A stretch of 64,000 bases of DNA from Saprospiraceae bacterium (GTDB lineage Bacteria; Bacteroidota; Bacteroidia; Chitinophagales; Saprospiraceae): contig JAHDBJ010000001.1 of NCBI GenBank assembly GCA_020630435.1, forward strand, positions 62,001-126,000, in the 5' to 3' direction. Numbering within the stretch: position 1 is the first letter of the stretch; each line of letters opens with the position of its first letter. The translations under genes and the position numbers were made by a program. Positions 43,305-52,682 of the stretch are shown here, in pieces. The notes beneath the pieces were generated by a model. That model was not told the DNA's origin, did not search any database, and saw only the letters and a program-made list of their open reading frames with translations.

Positions 43305-45053
43305 ATGATACGATATATCCCTTTTTTACTTGGATTAATATTTTGTTCGGCTTGTTCCAATAAAACGATAGTCCCACAAGTTGATATTAAGATACCTTTT
43401 GAAAAAAACGATAACCAAACGGCAACATATCATGAAGCGATAGATTTTTATAAAAAAATGGCAAACCAATATCCAGAAATTCAAATTACTGAATATGGGC
43501 TATCAGATGTTGGAGAGCCAATTCATGCCGTTGTTCTTTCCAAAAGTAAAATTTTTGACCCAAATCAACTGAAGCAAGAAGGAAAAGTAATCTTGATGGT
43601 TAATAACGCCATTCATGCTGGAGAGCCTTGTGGGGTAGATGCGACAATGTTATTGACCAGAGATTTAATGAAGAAGGAAGTCAATCAACAACTACTTGAT
43701 AAAGCAGTTGTCGTCATTATTCCTTTTTATAATATTGGTGGTGGGCTAAATCGAGGTGCTTTTAGTCGAACCAATCAAAATGGTCCGCTAGAACACGGTT
43801 TTCGGGGAAATGCTAAAAACCTAGATTTGAACCGAGACTTTATTAAAGTTGATAGTAAAAATGCAATTGCCTTTACTCGAATTTTCCAAAAATGGAAGCC
43901 TGATATTTTTCTCGACAATCATACTTCTAATGGTGCGGATTATCAGTATACCATGACTATGATTGCGACACAGCACAATAAACTTGGAAAAACATTAGGG
44001 AACTTCCAACAAACTGAAATGCTTCCTACTCTTTATAAAAGTATGGAAGCTAAAAACTGGGAAATGACACCTTATGTTTATGCCCGAAAAACACCTGATG
44101 ATGGAATAGCAGCCTTCCTTGATTTACCACGATATTCATCAGGTTATGCTGCGCTCTTTAATACGCTTTCATTTATACCTGAAACACATATGCTAAAACC
44201 ATTTAAAGACCGAGTAAAGAGTACTTATGCCTTTATGGAAACTGTTTTAGAGTATATTGATAAAAATGCAGAAAAAATAAAAACTATTCGCCATAAGGCA
44301 ATTAAAGAAACACGCACAAAACAGACGTTTGATATTAATTGGACAATGGATATTGAAAAGGTTGATAGTTTTTTATTTAAAGGATATGAAGCCAAGTATA
44401 AGCCTAGTTTAATCAGTGGTCAAGACCGTTTATACTATGATCATAATGCACCCTATTCTAAATATATTTCTTTTTATAATCATTATAAAGCTACTGCTAC
44501 TATAGATAAACCCAAAGCCTATATCGTCTCTCAAGCCTATAGTACTGTTATTGACCGTTTGAAATGGAATGGTGTCGAAATGCAGCAGTTAAAAGAAAAT
44601 AAAACATTTGAAGTAGAAATGTACCGCATTGAAGATCATCAAACTGGAAAATCTCCTTACGAAGGGCATTATTTACATAAAAAAATTAAAGTCAAAAAAC
44701 TACGTATGGATAAAACTTTTAGGAAAGGTGACTATCTGATTTATACAAATCAAAGTGGTAATCGTTATATCATTGAAACCCTAGAACCTCATGCGCCTGA
44801 TAGCTTTTTTGCTTGGAATTTTTTTGATAGTATTCTACAACAGAAAGAATATTTCTCTCCTTATGTTTTTGAAGATTTGGCAATCCAATATCTTGAAGAT
44901 GATCCTAAATTAAAACAGGATTTAGAAAAGAAGAAAAAAGAAAATGAAGCCTTTGCTAAAAATGCTTATGCTCAATTAGAATATATTTATAAACGATCGC
45001 CCCATTATGAAAACACTCATAAGTTATATCCTGTCGCTAGATTAGTAGAATAA
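43305..45053 (+). CDS. M14 family zinc carboxypeptidase-like lipoprotein
   Basis: A 582-residue metallopeptidase. I start at ATG 43305, which gives leader MIRYIPFLLGLIFCSAC with a lipobox ending in Cys17, rather than the in-frame TTG at 43272. Zinc-site residues of the M14 fold are visible: His104 and Glu107 in NAIHAGEP, His206 in FLDNHTSNG; Glu293 in FIPETHM is the likely general base. DLNRDFIKVDS is also typical of this subgroup. The C-terminal 250 residues are a family-specific extension. It probably cleaves peptides or peptidoglycan stems at the cell surface; the substrate is not known. Confidence 0.88.
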   Translation: MIRYIPFLLGLIFCSACSNKTIVPQVDIKIPFEKNDNQTATYHEAIDFYKKMANQYPEIQITEYGLSDVGEPIHAVVLSKSKIFDPNQLKQEGKVILMVNNAIHAGEPCGVDATMLLTRDLMKKEVNQQLLDKAVVVIIPFYNIGGGLNRGAFSRTNQNGPLEHGFRGNAKNLDLNRDFIKVDSKNAIAFTRIFQKWKPDIFLDNHTSNGADYQYTMTMIATQHNKLGKTLGNFQQTEMLPTLYKSMEAKNWEMTPYVYARKTPDDGIAAFLDLPRYSSGYAALFNTLSFIPETHMLKPFKDRVKSTYAFMETVLEYIDKNAEKIKTIRHKAIKETRTKQTFDINWTMDIEKVDSFLFKGYEAKYKPSLISGQDRLYYDHNAPYSKYISFYNHYKATATIDKPKAYIVSQAYSTVIDRLKWNGVEMQQLKENKTFEVEMYRIEDHQTGKSPYEGHYLHKKIKVKKLRMDKTFRKGDYLIYTNQSGNRYIIETLEPHAPDSFFAWNFFDSILQQKEYFSPYVFEDLAIQYLEDDPKLKQDLEKKKKENEAFAKNAYAQLEYIYKRSPHYENTHKLYPVARLVE

Positions 45054-45068
45054 AAGTGAATAGCTTAT

Positions 45069-45525
45069 TTAGCTTTCCTTTTCAGTAGCTTCATTGTTCA
45101 AAAAATCATGCATTTCGCTTGGTTTAGGATACTGATTTTTTTGTCTTGCAATCAATATTTTTTCTTCTAAGTGAAAAGATAAATGGGTGTTTGAATCGTT
45201 GAATTAACTTAAATTTTTTTTCCAACTTTATATTGTCTAATCTGAGTTCTTTTACTTTTTTTTATTTGCGCTTTAAATTCATTTACTTTCCTATTCCATG
45301 CTTCGGTTCTTATTCAGTCATCCAAGAGTCTTGTTTATTAAACTCAACTTTTGAATCAATTTTTATAAGCTGCTCAATTTAAACAATTAAATGATTTAAG
45401 GTTTGCCATATTGATTTTGAATGCCCTTCTATGAGCATTCTGCCAAGCTCAATTGGAATCGTTTCAAAAACTTTAAAGGTATCAAATACATTATTAAAAA
45501 TATATTGGAAGTTAAGATTATCCAT
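45069..45525 (-). pseudogene. decayed DinB-family gene
   Basis: The minus strand reads MDNLNFQYIFNNVFDTFKVF (start at ATG 45525) through SKSIWQTLNHLIV, which is the DinB N-terminal pattern (GHSKSIWQxLNHL). In-frame TAA then interrupts it. The same frame continues IEQLIKIDSKVEFNKQDSWMTE, hits TAA again, and a shift of frame recovers AWNRKVNEFKAQIKKSKRTQ. Another frame near the end gives FHLEEKILIARQKNQYPKP, equivalent to the conserved YHxGQIxxIRK...WP segment. Total span fits a 150-residue DinB protein. At least two stops and two shifts mean it cannot make an intact product. No gene occupies the rest of the 45054-45780 gap. Confidence 0.78.
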
Positions 45526-45724
45526 TTTTTGATACAAAAAAACCTTACTAGTTTGGACAACCACAATCTAGGGCTTTACAGCCAAAGGTTAGCAGAAAAA
45601 AAACGAATAACATTAAATAAAGATAAACTTGATTTTTTTTCATTTTTTTAAAATATTGGTTTGTAATACTTAGGAAAGCTAGACGTCCGTTTTTATGTAC
45701 GATAACAAAGTATACAATTTTTAT

Positions 45725-45732
45725 TAATTTTG
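45725..45732 (+). promoter_or_regulatory. candidate -7 element for the CotH gene
   Basis: TAATTTTG matches TAnnTTTG. No convincing TTG lies 17-23 nt upstream, so this is a half-site call. If used, transcription would begin near 45739, downstream of the most upstream possible TTG start (45730), favouring the later TTG at 45781. Confidence 0.35.
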
Positions 45733-45780
45733 TATAAAAAACAATGCCTTAATTTTTTATTAGGTACAAACTCATTTTGC

Positions 45781-48090
45781 TTGAGGAAACTATTATTCAT
45801 ATTTATTTTTGGGTTAACGGGACTTACCAACGTTTTTGCTCAAGACGATTTTGATGAAAACGATGATAACCTTCGTGTTGAATTTTCTGAATATGGAGGA
45901 TTCTATGAGGAGTCTTTGATTTTAAAATTATATGCGCCACAAGCAAGAATTCACTATACTTTAGATGGCGAAATCCCTACTACTAGTTCTCCTAGATATA
46001 AAGAAGCCCTCTATATTGATAAAACAATAGTTGTCCGAGCAGCGGCCTTTCGTGAAGATGAAGTTAGTAGTATTGTGACTCATACCTTTTTTATCAATGA
46101 GCCTAAATCTAAATTCCCAATTATCTCGATTACAGTAAAACCTGCTTTATTATTTGATAAAGCGAAGGGGCTTTTTGAAAAAGGATTTAAAGCCGATACT
46201 ACACTTGCACAGTATGGCGCAAACTTTTGGAGTCGACAGGAATTGATAATTAACACCGAGATGTTTGAAACGGATGGACGTTGTGTGTACAATAGTCCTT
46301 CTGGTTTGCGGGTTTTTGGTGGGATGAGCCGTGTTTTTCCACAGAAATCAGTTGCCATTATTTCTAGGAAAAAGTATGGTAAAAAACGATTTAAACACAA
46401 GATTTTCCCAAATTCGGATCTTAAAAAATTTAAGTATTTAGTCCTAAGAAATTCTGGTAGCGACTGGGGTAAATCCCATTTTAGAGATGCCTTTATGACT
46501 GGATTGCTTGACCATTGGGATATGGAAAAACAGGCCTATCGCCCATCTCATACCTATATCAATGGAAAATACTGGGGCATTTATAACATTCGAGAAAAAG
46601 TGAACACCTATTTTCTAGCTTCCCACTATAAAGACATTAATGTAGATAGTATTGATTTAATTGAGCATCGTAAAACGGTAAAAAAAGGAAATGGTGTCCG
46701 TTATTATAGTATGTTGGATTTTATCAAAGAAAACGATATTAGCGAACAGGCTAGTTTTGATAAACTGGGTGAGCTGATGGATATTGATAACTTTATGAAT
46801 TATCAGATCGCACAGATTTATTTTGACAATACGGATGCTGGTGGAAATATCAAATTCTGGCGACCACAAAGACGTAATGCCAAATGGCGTTGGATCTTGT
46901 ACGATACTGATATGGGGTTTGGACTATATAATAAATATGCTTATCGCAATAATAGTTTAGAGTTTCATACCGAACCGAATGGTCCGCATTGGCCTAATCC
47001 TCCTTGGAGTACACTTATTTTAAGAAAATTATTACAGAATAAGGATTTTAAACTGCAATTCATTAATCGATTTGCTGATCATTTAAATACGACATTTAAA
47101 GTTGAGACTGTAAAAACGGCATTAAGTGAAAAATATAACTGGCTTAAACCTGAAATGCCTAGACATTTAGAACGATGGAGATTAAGTTCAAGAAGTTGGT
47201 ATAAACATTTGGCAATTATGAAGACCTTTGCAGAAAAGCGTCCTGAGTATCTTGAAAAATTTTTAAATCAAAAGTTTGATATAGGAGAAAGCTTAAGTTT
47301 AAGTTTTAGTGTAGAAGGGGGAGGAAAAATCGTTTTGAATGATTATATCAATATTAAAGATCAATTTGTAGGACGTTATTTTAAAAATATCCCTGTCATT
47401 ATTGAAGCAAAAGCAGATTTAGGATACCAGTTTTCTCACTGGGAAGGTATCGGACAAAGTAGTGATGTTTTGCGTTTTGATATGAACCCTAGTGAGGAAA
47501 ATCAGAGGATCAAAGCTGTATTTAAAAAAGCTGATTATAAATTAAAAGATTTGGTTTTTATCAATGAAGTATCCAGTAATCGACGAAAATCTGGGGACTG
47601 GGTGGAACTATATAACAGTTCAGGTGAAACAGTAAATATAAAAGATTGGATTTTAAAAGACGATTTGCAGCAATTTGTTCTGCCTGATTTTGAATTAGCT
47701 CCTCAACAGTATGTTACGATTTGTGAGGATACTACCAAGTTTAGAAGGGCTTATCCCAATATCTACCCTATAATCGGTAATTTGAAATTCGGTTTTAACA
47801 AAGTTAAAGAAACAATACAATTATTTACGTCGTTAAGCGAAAGAGTGGATAGTATAGCCTACGAAGTACCTCCTACTGATTCGCTTTTTACATTGGATCT
47901 TTTACTTCCCACGTTGAACAATCAAGATCCAGAAAACTGGGCAATACAATACGGTAAAGGCACACCCAATGCTGATAACCCTAGTTATGTAAAAGCTAAT
48001 GTAAAAGCTGCCCAAGAACGCTGGTTAATATTTGGCTCTATAACGGCAATTATCCTAATTTTCGGCTTAATGATACGGACTAAACGATAA
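45781..48090 (+). CDS. CotH-kinase-like surface protein with chitobiase-type and lamin-tail domains
   Basis: No in-frame ATG precedes the signal peptide. I choose TTG at 45781, giving (M)RKLLFIFIFGLTGLTNVFAQ; TTG at 45730 would add 17 residues. The mature protein (769 residues in all) has a chitobiase/hexosaminidase C-terminal-like domain (LYAPQARIHYTLDGEIPTTSS), then a CotH kinase-like domain with LVLRNSGSDWGKSHFRDAFM and WRWILYDTDMGFGLYN (catalytic Asp-x-D). A lamin-tail-like beta-sandwich (VFINEVSSNRRKSGDWVELYN) follows. It ends in a membrane helix (WLIFGSITAIILIFGLMI) with a basic stop-transfer, not a T9SS domain, which is unusual for this architecture. CotH proteins phosphorylate secreted substrates in spore formers; here the substrate is unknown. 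Confidence 0.86.
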   Translation: MRKLLFIFIFGLTGLTNVFAQDDFDENDDNLRVEFSEYGGFYEESLILKLYAPQARIHYTLDGEIPTTSSPRYKEALYIDKTIVVRAAAFREDEVSSIVTHTFFINEPKSKFPIISITVKPALLFDKAKGLFEKGFKADTTLAQYGANFWSRQELIINTEMFETDGRCVYNSPSGLRVFGGMSRVFPQKSVAIISRKKYGKKRFKHKIFPNSDLKKFKYLVLRNSGSDWGKSHFRDAFMTGLLDHWDMEKQAYRPSHTYINGKYWGIYNIREKVNTYFLASHYKDINVDSIDLIEHRKTVKKGNGVRYYSMLDFIKENDISEQASFDKLGELMDIDNFMNYQIAQIYFDNTDAGGNIKFWRPQRRNAKWRWILYDTDMGFGLYNKYAYRNNSLEFHTEPNGPHWPNPPWSTLILRKLLQNKDFKLQFINRFADHLNTTFKVETVKTALSEKYNWLKPEMPRHLERWRLSSRSWYKHLAIMKTFAEKRPEYLEKFLNQKFDIGESLSLSFSVEGGGKIVLNDYINIKDQFVGRYFKNIPVIIEAKADLGYQFSHWEGIGQSSDVLRFDMNPSEENQRIKAVFKKADYKLKDLVFINEVSSNRRKSGDWVELYNSSGETVNIKDWILKDDLQQFVLPDFELAPQQYVTICEDTTKFRRAYPNIYPIIGNLKFGFNKVKETIQLFTSLSERVDSIAYEVPPTDSLFTLDLLLPTLNNQDPENWAIQYGKGTPNADNPSYVKANVKAAQERWLIFGSITAIILIFGLMIRTKR

Positions 48091-48197
48091 ATCTGTGTAT
48101 TTATCGAGTATTTTTCACGACATTATGCAACTGATTTAATTTTCACGTCGTCTCTATTATTGAACAGTTTGAATTAATATTTCGTTGATTGGCAATG

Positions 48198-48235
48198 GCT
48201 GGTGCTTTTTATCTTAATAAAAAACACCAGCTTTT
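48198..48235 (+). terminator. intrinsic terminator of the CotH gene
   Basis: GCTGGTG (48198-48204) pairs with CACCAGC (48225-48231), extended inward by TTTTTA/TAAAAA, and is followed by TTTTA. It is about 108 nt past the stop. Confidence 0.75.
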
Positions 48236-48255
48236 ATAAAACATACTACTTTTAG

Positions 48256-48447
48256 ATGATTGCTTTAGGATTTACAAACTTGGTTTTTTTCTCTTATTTG
48301 TCCTATATACTTGTAGAGCAAAAAGGGCTTTTTTATAAAAATAGGGAGTTTTGGTTGATCCTTATCCTATTAGCAATATCTGTATACATTACATCTATGT
48401 ATATTCCTGTGGTTGATTACATTCCGCAACCCCGATTCTCCCCTTAG
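48256..48447 (+). CDS. small two-helix membrane protein (doubtful)
   Basis: A 63-residue reading frame with ATG start and two strongly hydrophobic stretches (about 4-20 and 31-50), joined by a short basic loop (KNREFW) and ending in a Pro-rich tail. It lies directly behind a terminator and ahead of another hairpin. I recognise no family and see no promoter, so this may be a genuine small membrane protein or a chance frame. Confidence 0.4.
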   Translation: MIALGFTNLVFFSYLSYILVEQKGLFYKNREFWLILILLAISVYITSMYIPVVDYIPQPRFSP

Positions 48448-48480
48448 TTATGCGTTATATTTTCATCTTAATCATAAATT

Positions 48481-48519
48481 AAAAGGCAACTAAATCATTT
48501 CGATTAGCTGCCTTTTTTT
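48481..48519. terminator. bidirectional terminator downstream of carB
   Basis: AAAAGGCAACTAA (48481-48493) pairs with TTAGCTGCCTTTT (48504-48516) with one mismatch, followed by TTT on the plus strand. It lies 23 nt beyond the carB stop on the minus strand and can serve both sides. Confidence 0.75.
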
Positions 48520-48541
48520 AATATCTTTTTAGTTGTTCGTC

Positions 48542-51361
48542 CTATTGATATAAATACATCGAACGATTTCTATCTAACTCTCTAAAATACGGATCATTTA
48601 AGTCTTTAATAAAACGGATCATCTCTCCTGTAGATTTCATCTCGGGGCCAAGTCTTTTATCAACATTAGGAAATTTATTAAAAGAAAAGACAGGAATTTT
48701 AATAGCATAACCGTCTAATTCTTGTTTTATATCAAAATCTTTCAATTTTTTAGAACCTAGCATTATATGAGTTGCTATTTTTAAATAGGGTATTTTATAG
48801 GCTTTTGCTATGAAAGGTGTCGTTCTAGAAGCTCTCGGATTTGCTTCGATAACATATACTTTTTCATCTTTAATCGCAAATTGTATATTAATCAATCCTT
48901 TAATATCAAGTGCAAATGCTAGCATCTTTGTATATTTTACCATAGTACTGACAACTTCCTCTGATAAACTATACGTCGGCAATAATGCCGAACTATCCCC
49001 AGAATGAATGCCTGCTGGCTCTACGTGTTCCATAATCCCCATAATATGTACATCCTCTCCATCGCAAATCGCATCAATTTCCGCTTCTTTCGCTCTATCT
49101 AGAAAATGGTCGATCAAGATTTTATTATCGGGCATATGCTTCAAGATATTAAGCACACTACGCTCTAGTTCCCTATCGTTGATTACAATTCTCATTCGTT
49201 GTCCTCCCAGTACATAAGATGGTCTTACTAAGACAGGATATCCCACTTTATGAGCGACTTCTAATGCCTCATCAGCATCTTCAGCCGTTGCATACTTTGG
49301 ATAAGGAATATTTAATTCTTTCAATAAATTTGAGAATTCTCCTCTATCTTCTGCTAAGTCCATACTTTTGAATACTGTCCCAAATATTTTAATGCCATTT
49401 TTATGGAAAGTTTCTGCTAGCTTTAATGCTGTTTGTCCACCCAATTGGACAATTACACCTTCTGGTTTTTCTAGATTGATTATTTCTTCTATATGCTCCC
49501 AGAAAATTGGTTCAAAGTATAGTTTGTCGGCTACATCAAAATCCGTAGAAACGGTTTCTGGATTACAATTGATCATTATAGCTTCGTATCCTGCTTCTTT
49601 AATCGCCATTAAACCATGTACACAGCAATAATCAAACTCAATCCCTTGTCCAATACGATTGGGACCTGATCCTAGTACAATGATTTTCTTTTTCTTACTC
49701 GGAATACTTTCATTTTCATTATCAAAAGTAGAATAAAAATAAGGCGTCTGCGCTTCAAATTCTGCGGCACAAGTATCTACCATTTTGTACGTTCGACGCA
49801 AACCAATTTTTTTACGATATTTAGAGACATCTTTTTCATTGATTCGCATAGTCCAGGCAATCTGTGCATCAGAATAACCGCATTCCTTTAATTCTCTAAA
49901 AAAGTCTTTTGGTATATCATCTGGAACATTATAACGCATTAGGCGTTCCTCCATTTTTACCAATTCTTTGATTTGTTTGATATACCAAGGATCAATCTTA
50001 GTTAAACGCTGTATTGTCTTTTCAGGAATTCCGAGCCTTAGGGCATCTTTCAAACGATATATTCTATCATCACTAGCCACTTCTAAACGTTTTAAAATAT
50101 CTTCAGTTCTTATCCATTCTTTCATATCAGCCCCTAATCCCATTCTATTATTCTCTTGTGATTGACAGGCTTTTTGAAGGGCTTCTAGAAAAGTACGTCC
50201 TATCGCCATAACCTCTCCTACAGATTTCATCTGTAGCCCTAGTGTGTGATCACTCCCTTTGAATTTATCAAAATTCCATCGAGGCATTTTTACAATGACA
50301 TAATCTAAAGAAGGTTCAAAGTATGCTGAGGTGGTTTTAGTAATCTGATTTTTCAACTCATCCAAATTATAGCCTATCGCAAGTTTTGCAGCTATCTTTG
50401 CAATAGGATAGCCTGTTGCTTTACTAGCAAGTGCTGAAGAACGAGAAACTCTAGGATTAATCTCGATGGCTATCAAGTCTTCGTTTTCAGGATTGATGGC
50501 AAACTGTACATTACAGCCACCTGCAAAATTTCCTAAAGAGCGCATCATTTTGATAGCATCATTACGCATTCGTTGATAAGCTGTATCGGAAAGTGTCATA
50601 GCAGGAGCTACTGTAATACTATCTCCTGTGTGAATGCCCATTGGATCAAGATTTTCAACAGTACAAATGATAACAACATTATCATTATTATCTCGTAATA
50701 ATTCTAATTCATACTCTTTCCAGCCTAGCACAGCTTTTTCTACTAACACTTCATGTGTTGGAGATGCTTGAAGTCCTCTTTTTAACGAAGTATCAAAATC
50801 TTCCTCTTTCATTACAAAACCTCCGCCATACCCTCCTAGTGTATAAGAAGGGCGAATAACTAATGGAAAACCTATTTTTTGTGCGGCTTCTTTTCCTTCT
50901 AAGAAAGAATTTGCGATATAAGAATCGGCAACCTTCATCCCTATTTCTACCATCAATTGACGGAAAGCCTCTCTATTTTCTGCTAGTTCTATAGCATCTA
51001 AATCTACACCGATAAGTTTGATGTTATACTTATCCCAAACGCCTTGTTTTCCCGCTTCAATCGCTAAATTTAAAGCCGTTTGTCCACCCATAGTAGGAAG
51101 TACTGCATCTATTTGAGGTTGTTCTTCTAGTATTTGAACAATACTCTCTACGGTTAGTGGCAAAAGGTATACATGATCCGCTGTAATTGGATCGGTCATA
51201 ATGGTTGCGGGATTTGAATTAATAAGCGTGACTTCAATTCCTTCTTCACGAATTGAACGAGAGGCTTGAGTTCCTGAATAGTCAAATTCACAGGCTTGAC
51301 CAATAATAATAGGACCGCTACCAATAATTAATATTGATTTGATGGATGTGTCTTTAGGCAT
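48542..51361 (-). CDS. carB: carbamoyl-phosphate synthase large subunit (short form, no MGS domain)
   Basis: A 939-residue enzyme with two homologous ATP-grasp halves, starting at ATG 51361 ([30 protein letters not shown]). Typical motifs are [15 protein letters not shown] and [37 protein letters not shown] and [18 protein letters not shown]. The synthetase forms carbamoyl phosphate from glutamine-derived ammonia, bicarbonate and 2 ATP for arginine and pyrimidines. The protein stops at RSMYLYQ just after the second ATP-grasp half. The C-terminal MGS-like allosteric domain (about 130 residues in E. coli) is missing, and no remnant lies in the short gap to the terminator. I recall short CarB in Bacteroidota, so this is probably a lineage trait. 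carA is not adjacent. Confidence 0.96.
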   Translation of the reverse strand: MPKDTSIKSILIIGSGPIIIGQACEFDYSGTQASRSIREEGIEVTLINSNPATIMTDPITADHVYLLPLTVESIVQILEEQPQIDAVLPTMGGQTALNLAIEAGKQGVWDKYNIKLIGVDLDAIELAENREAFRQLMVEIGMKVADSYIANSFLEGKEAAQKIGFPLVIRPSYTLGGYGGGFVMKEEDFDTSLKRGLQASPTHEVLVEKAVLGWKEYELELLRDNNDNVVIICTVENLDPMGIHTGDSITVAPAMTLSDTAYQRMRNDAIKMMRSLGNFAGGCNVQFAINPENEDLIAIEINPRVSRSSALASKATGYPIAKIAAKLAIGYNLDELKNQITKTTSAYFEPSLDYVIVKMPRWNFDKFKGSDHTLGLQMKSVGEVMAIGRTFLEALQKACQSQENNRMGLGADMKEWIRTEDILKRLEVASDDRIYRLKDALRLGIPEKTIQRLTKIDPWYIKQIKELVKMEERLMRYNVPDDIPKDFFRELKECGYSDAQIAWTMRINEKDVSKYRKKIGLRRTYKMVDTCAAEFEAQTPYFYSTFDNENESIPSKKKKIIVLGSGPNRIGQGIEFDYCCVHGLMAIKEAGYEAIMINCNPETVSTDFDVADKLYFEPIFWEHIEEIINLEKPEGVIVQLGGQTALKLAETFHKNGIKIFGTVFKSMDLAEDRGEFSNLLKELNIPYPKYATAEDADEALEVAHKVGYPVLVRPSYVLGGQRMRIVINDRELERSVLNILKHMPDNKILIDHFLDRAKEAEIDAICDGEDVHIMGIMEHVEPAGIHSGDSSALLPTYSLSEEVVSTMVKYTKMLAFALDIKGLINIQFAIKDEKVYVIEANPRASRTTPFIAKAYKIPYLKIATHIMLGSKKLKDFDIKQELDGYAIKIPVFSFNKFPNVDKRLGPEMKSTGEMIRFIKDLNDPYFRELDRNRSMYLYQ

Positions 51362-51497
51362 GAGCAATTTGTTTTATCAAACAATAAGATTTGATCATTT
51401 TTGGCTCGGATAAAATTGACGGGCAATTCTGATATTGCGTGCAAATATAGAAAATGAAAAATAAAAGTTGAGCTATATCCTTATCTTGTTTTAGGTT

Positions 51498-51533
51498 TAA
51501 AAAAAGGCAACACCATTTTAATTGATATTGCCT
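51498..51533 (-). terminator. intrinsic terminator of the polyphosphate glucokinase gene
   Basis: AGGCAACACCA (51505-51515) pairs with TGATATTGCCT (51523-51533) including G-U pairs; a seven-nucleotide T-run follows on the minus strand. It lies 36 nt past the stop. Confidence 0.7.
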
Positions 51534-51568
51534 ATTTTTATAACTCAAATTTTTTATATCATTTTCAA

Positions 51569-52360
51569 TTAAATCGCTTGTTTATACTCAAATTGAGTTT
51601 TAAATTTTTTTTCTTGATAAAAAGTTTTAGCTGCTAGTGCAGCTCCGATAACACCTGCTTCATTTTTGGTAATAGCAGGAACGACACTACAACTTGTCTT
51701 TATATATTCTTTATAATTATTAAATTTTTTACTTACTCCTCCTCCTAGTATGATATAATGAGGCGTCATTACTCTTTCAATATGTAATAAAAATTTATTA
51801 AGTCTCTTCCCCCATTTTTCATACGTTAATTCTTTTGCTATTCTAGCAGCATTTGAGCAATATTTCTCAGCAGCCGTACCTTTAAAAATCAAATGTCCTA
51901 ATTCGGTATTAGGGACAAGTATCCCATCTATAAATAGAGCAGAACCAATACCTGTTCCTAAGGTTAGTAGAAGTACTGTTCCTTTTTTATTCACTCCTGC
52001 ACCAAAATTTATTTCAGTGATTCCTGCTGCATCCGCATCATTAATTGCTACTACTGGGAGCTTTAATTCATTTGAAAAGAATTCTTCTACATTAACTGAA
52101 ATCCATGAATCATCAATATTTGCTGCTGTACAGGCTACTCCATCTTTTATAACAGAAGGAAACCCACACCCTATAAGTCCTGACCAATTAAGTTTTTGAA
52201 CAATTCCTTTAATGATTTGTATAATAGCTTTTGGTGTAGAAGGTTGTGGTGTAGGAACTTTCATTCTTTCTGTCACTAATTTTCCAGTACTTGTATTTAC
52301 AATTGCTGCTTTAATACCTGTACCTCCTATGTCTAAGCCTAGTACTAATTCTTTAGTCAT
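51569..52360 (-). CDS. ppgK: polyphosphate glucokinase (ROK family)
   Basis: A 263-residue ROK-type kinase. The phosphate-binding LGLDIGGTGIKAAIV is near the N-terminus, followed by the sugar-binding/catalytic NDADAAGITE and TLGTGIGSALFIDGILVPNTELGHLIF. This last motif with PNTELGH is characteristic of PPGK (polyphosphate- and/or ATP-dependent glucose phosphorylation). The zinc-binding cysteine cluster found in repressor-type ROK proteins is absent, and there is no DNA-binding domain. Product: glucose-6-phosphate in the cytoplasm. The gene is monocistronic. Confidence 0.88.
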   Translation of the reverse strand: MTKELVLGLDIGGTGIKAAIVNTSTGKLVTERMKVPTPQPSTPKAIIQIIKGIVQKLNWSGLIGCGFPSVIKDGVACTAANIDDSWISVNVEEFFSNELKLPVVAINDADAAGITEINFGAGVNKKGTVLLLTLGTGIGSALFIDGILVPNTELGHLIFKGTAAEKYCSNAARIAKELTYEKWGKRLNKFLLHIERVMTPHYIILGGGVSKKFNNYKEYIKTSCSVVPAITKNEAGVIGAALAAKTFYQEKKFKTQFEYKQAI

Positions 52361-52682
52361 ACTTTATGCGGTAAAATGTACTTCTAAACAATATTAAGAA
52401 GTGTAAAATATATTTATTAACTAAGTTATTATAGCAATTCAAAAAATAACTTAGTGTCAAAAATACAAAAAGTATTTTATAAAAACAAATTTATCCAAAG
52501 TACTTCTAGCCTAGGACACTTCTCAACAAAATAAAATCTTATATTTTGCAGCTTTTTTATTCAATTATACTGATATAATACAACAACACTATGTGTATTT
52601 TCAACACTCACTATCTAATTTGCACTAAAAGATAAATGTGGATTATTTTAGAAAAGATATTAGAAAGAGAAGGGGAAAAAAT
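52361..52682. other. gene-free stretch with one perfect hairpin
   Basis: 322 AT-rich nt separate the NtrY-like kinase stop and the ppgK start, both on the minus strand. ACTAAGTTATT (52420-52430) pairs perfectly with AATAACTTAGT (52445-52455), with a 14-nt loop. It could be a leader structure or operator of ppgK, 60 nt from its start, or a weak terminator. I see no gene in it. Confidence 0.5.

Noticed and set aside
45421-45651. 76-codon plus-strand frame in the gap before the CotH gene
   Set aside because: It is antisense to the readable DinB pseudogene, AT-driven in composition, and matches no family.
48542-48602. Idea that carB is truncated by a recent mutation
   Set aside because: The protein ends at a natural domain boundary, a terminator follows at once, no MGS-domain remnant is visible in any frame, and I recall short CarB as common in this phylum.
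48991-49217. Plus-strand frames inside carB, and similar frames inside trpD, ppgK, hisG and the NtrY-like gene
   Set aside because: All are complements of strongly conserved enzyme segments and have no independent promoter or motif.
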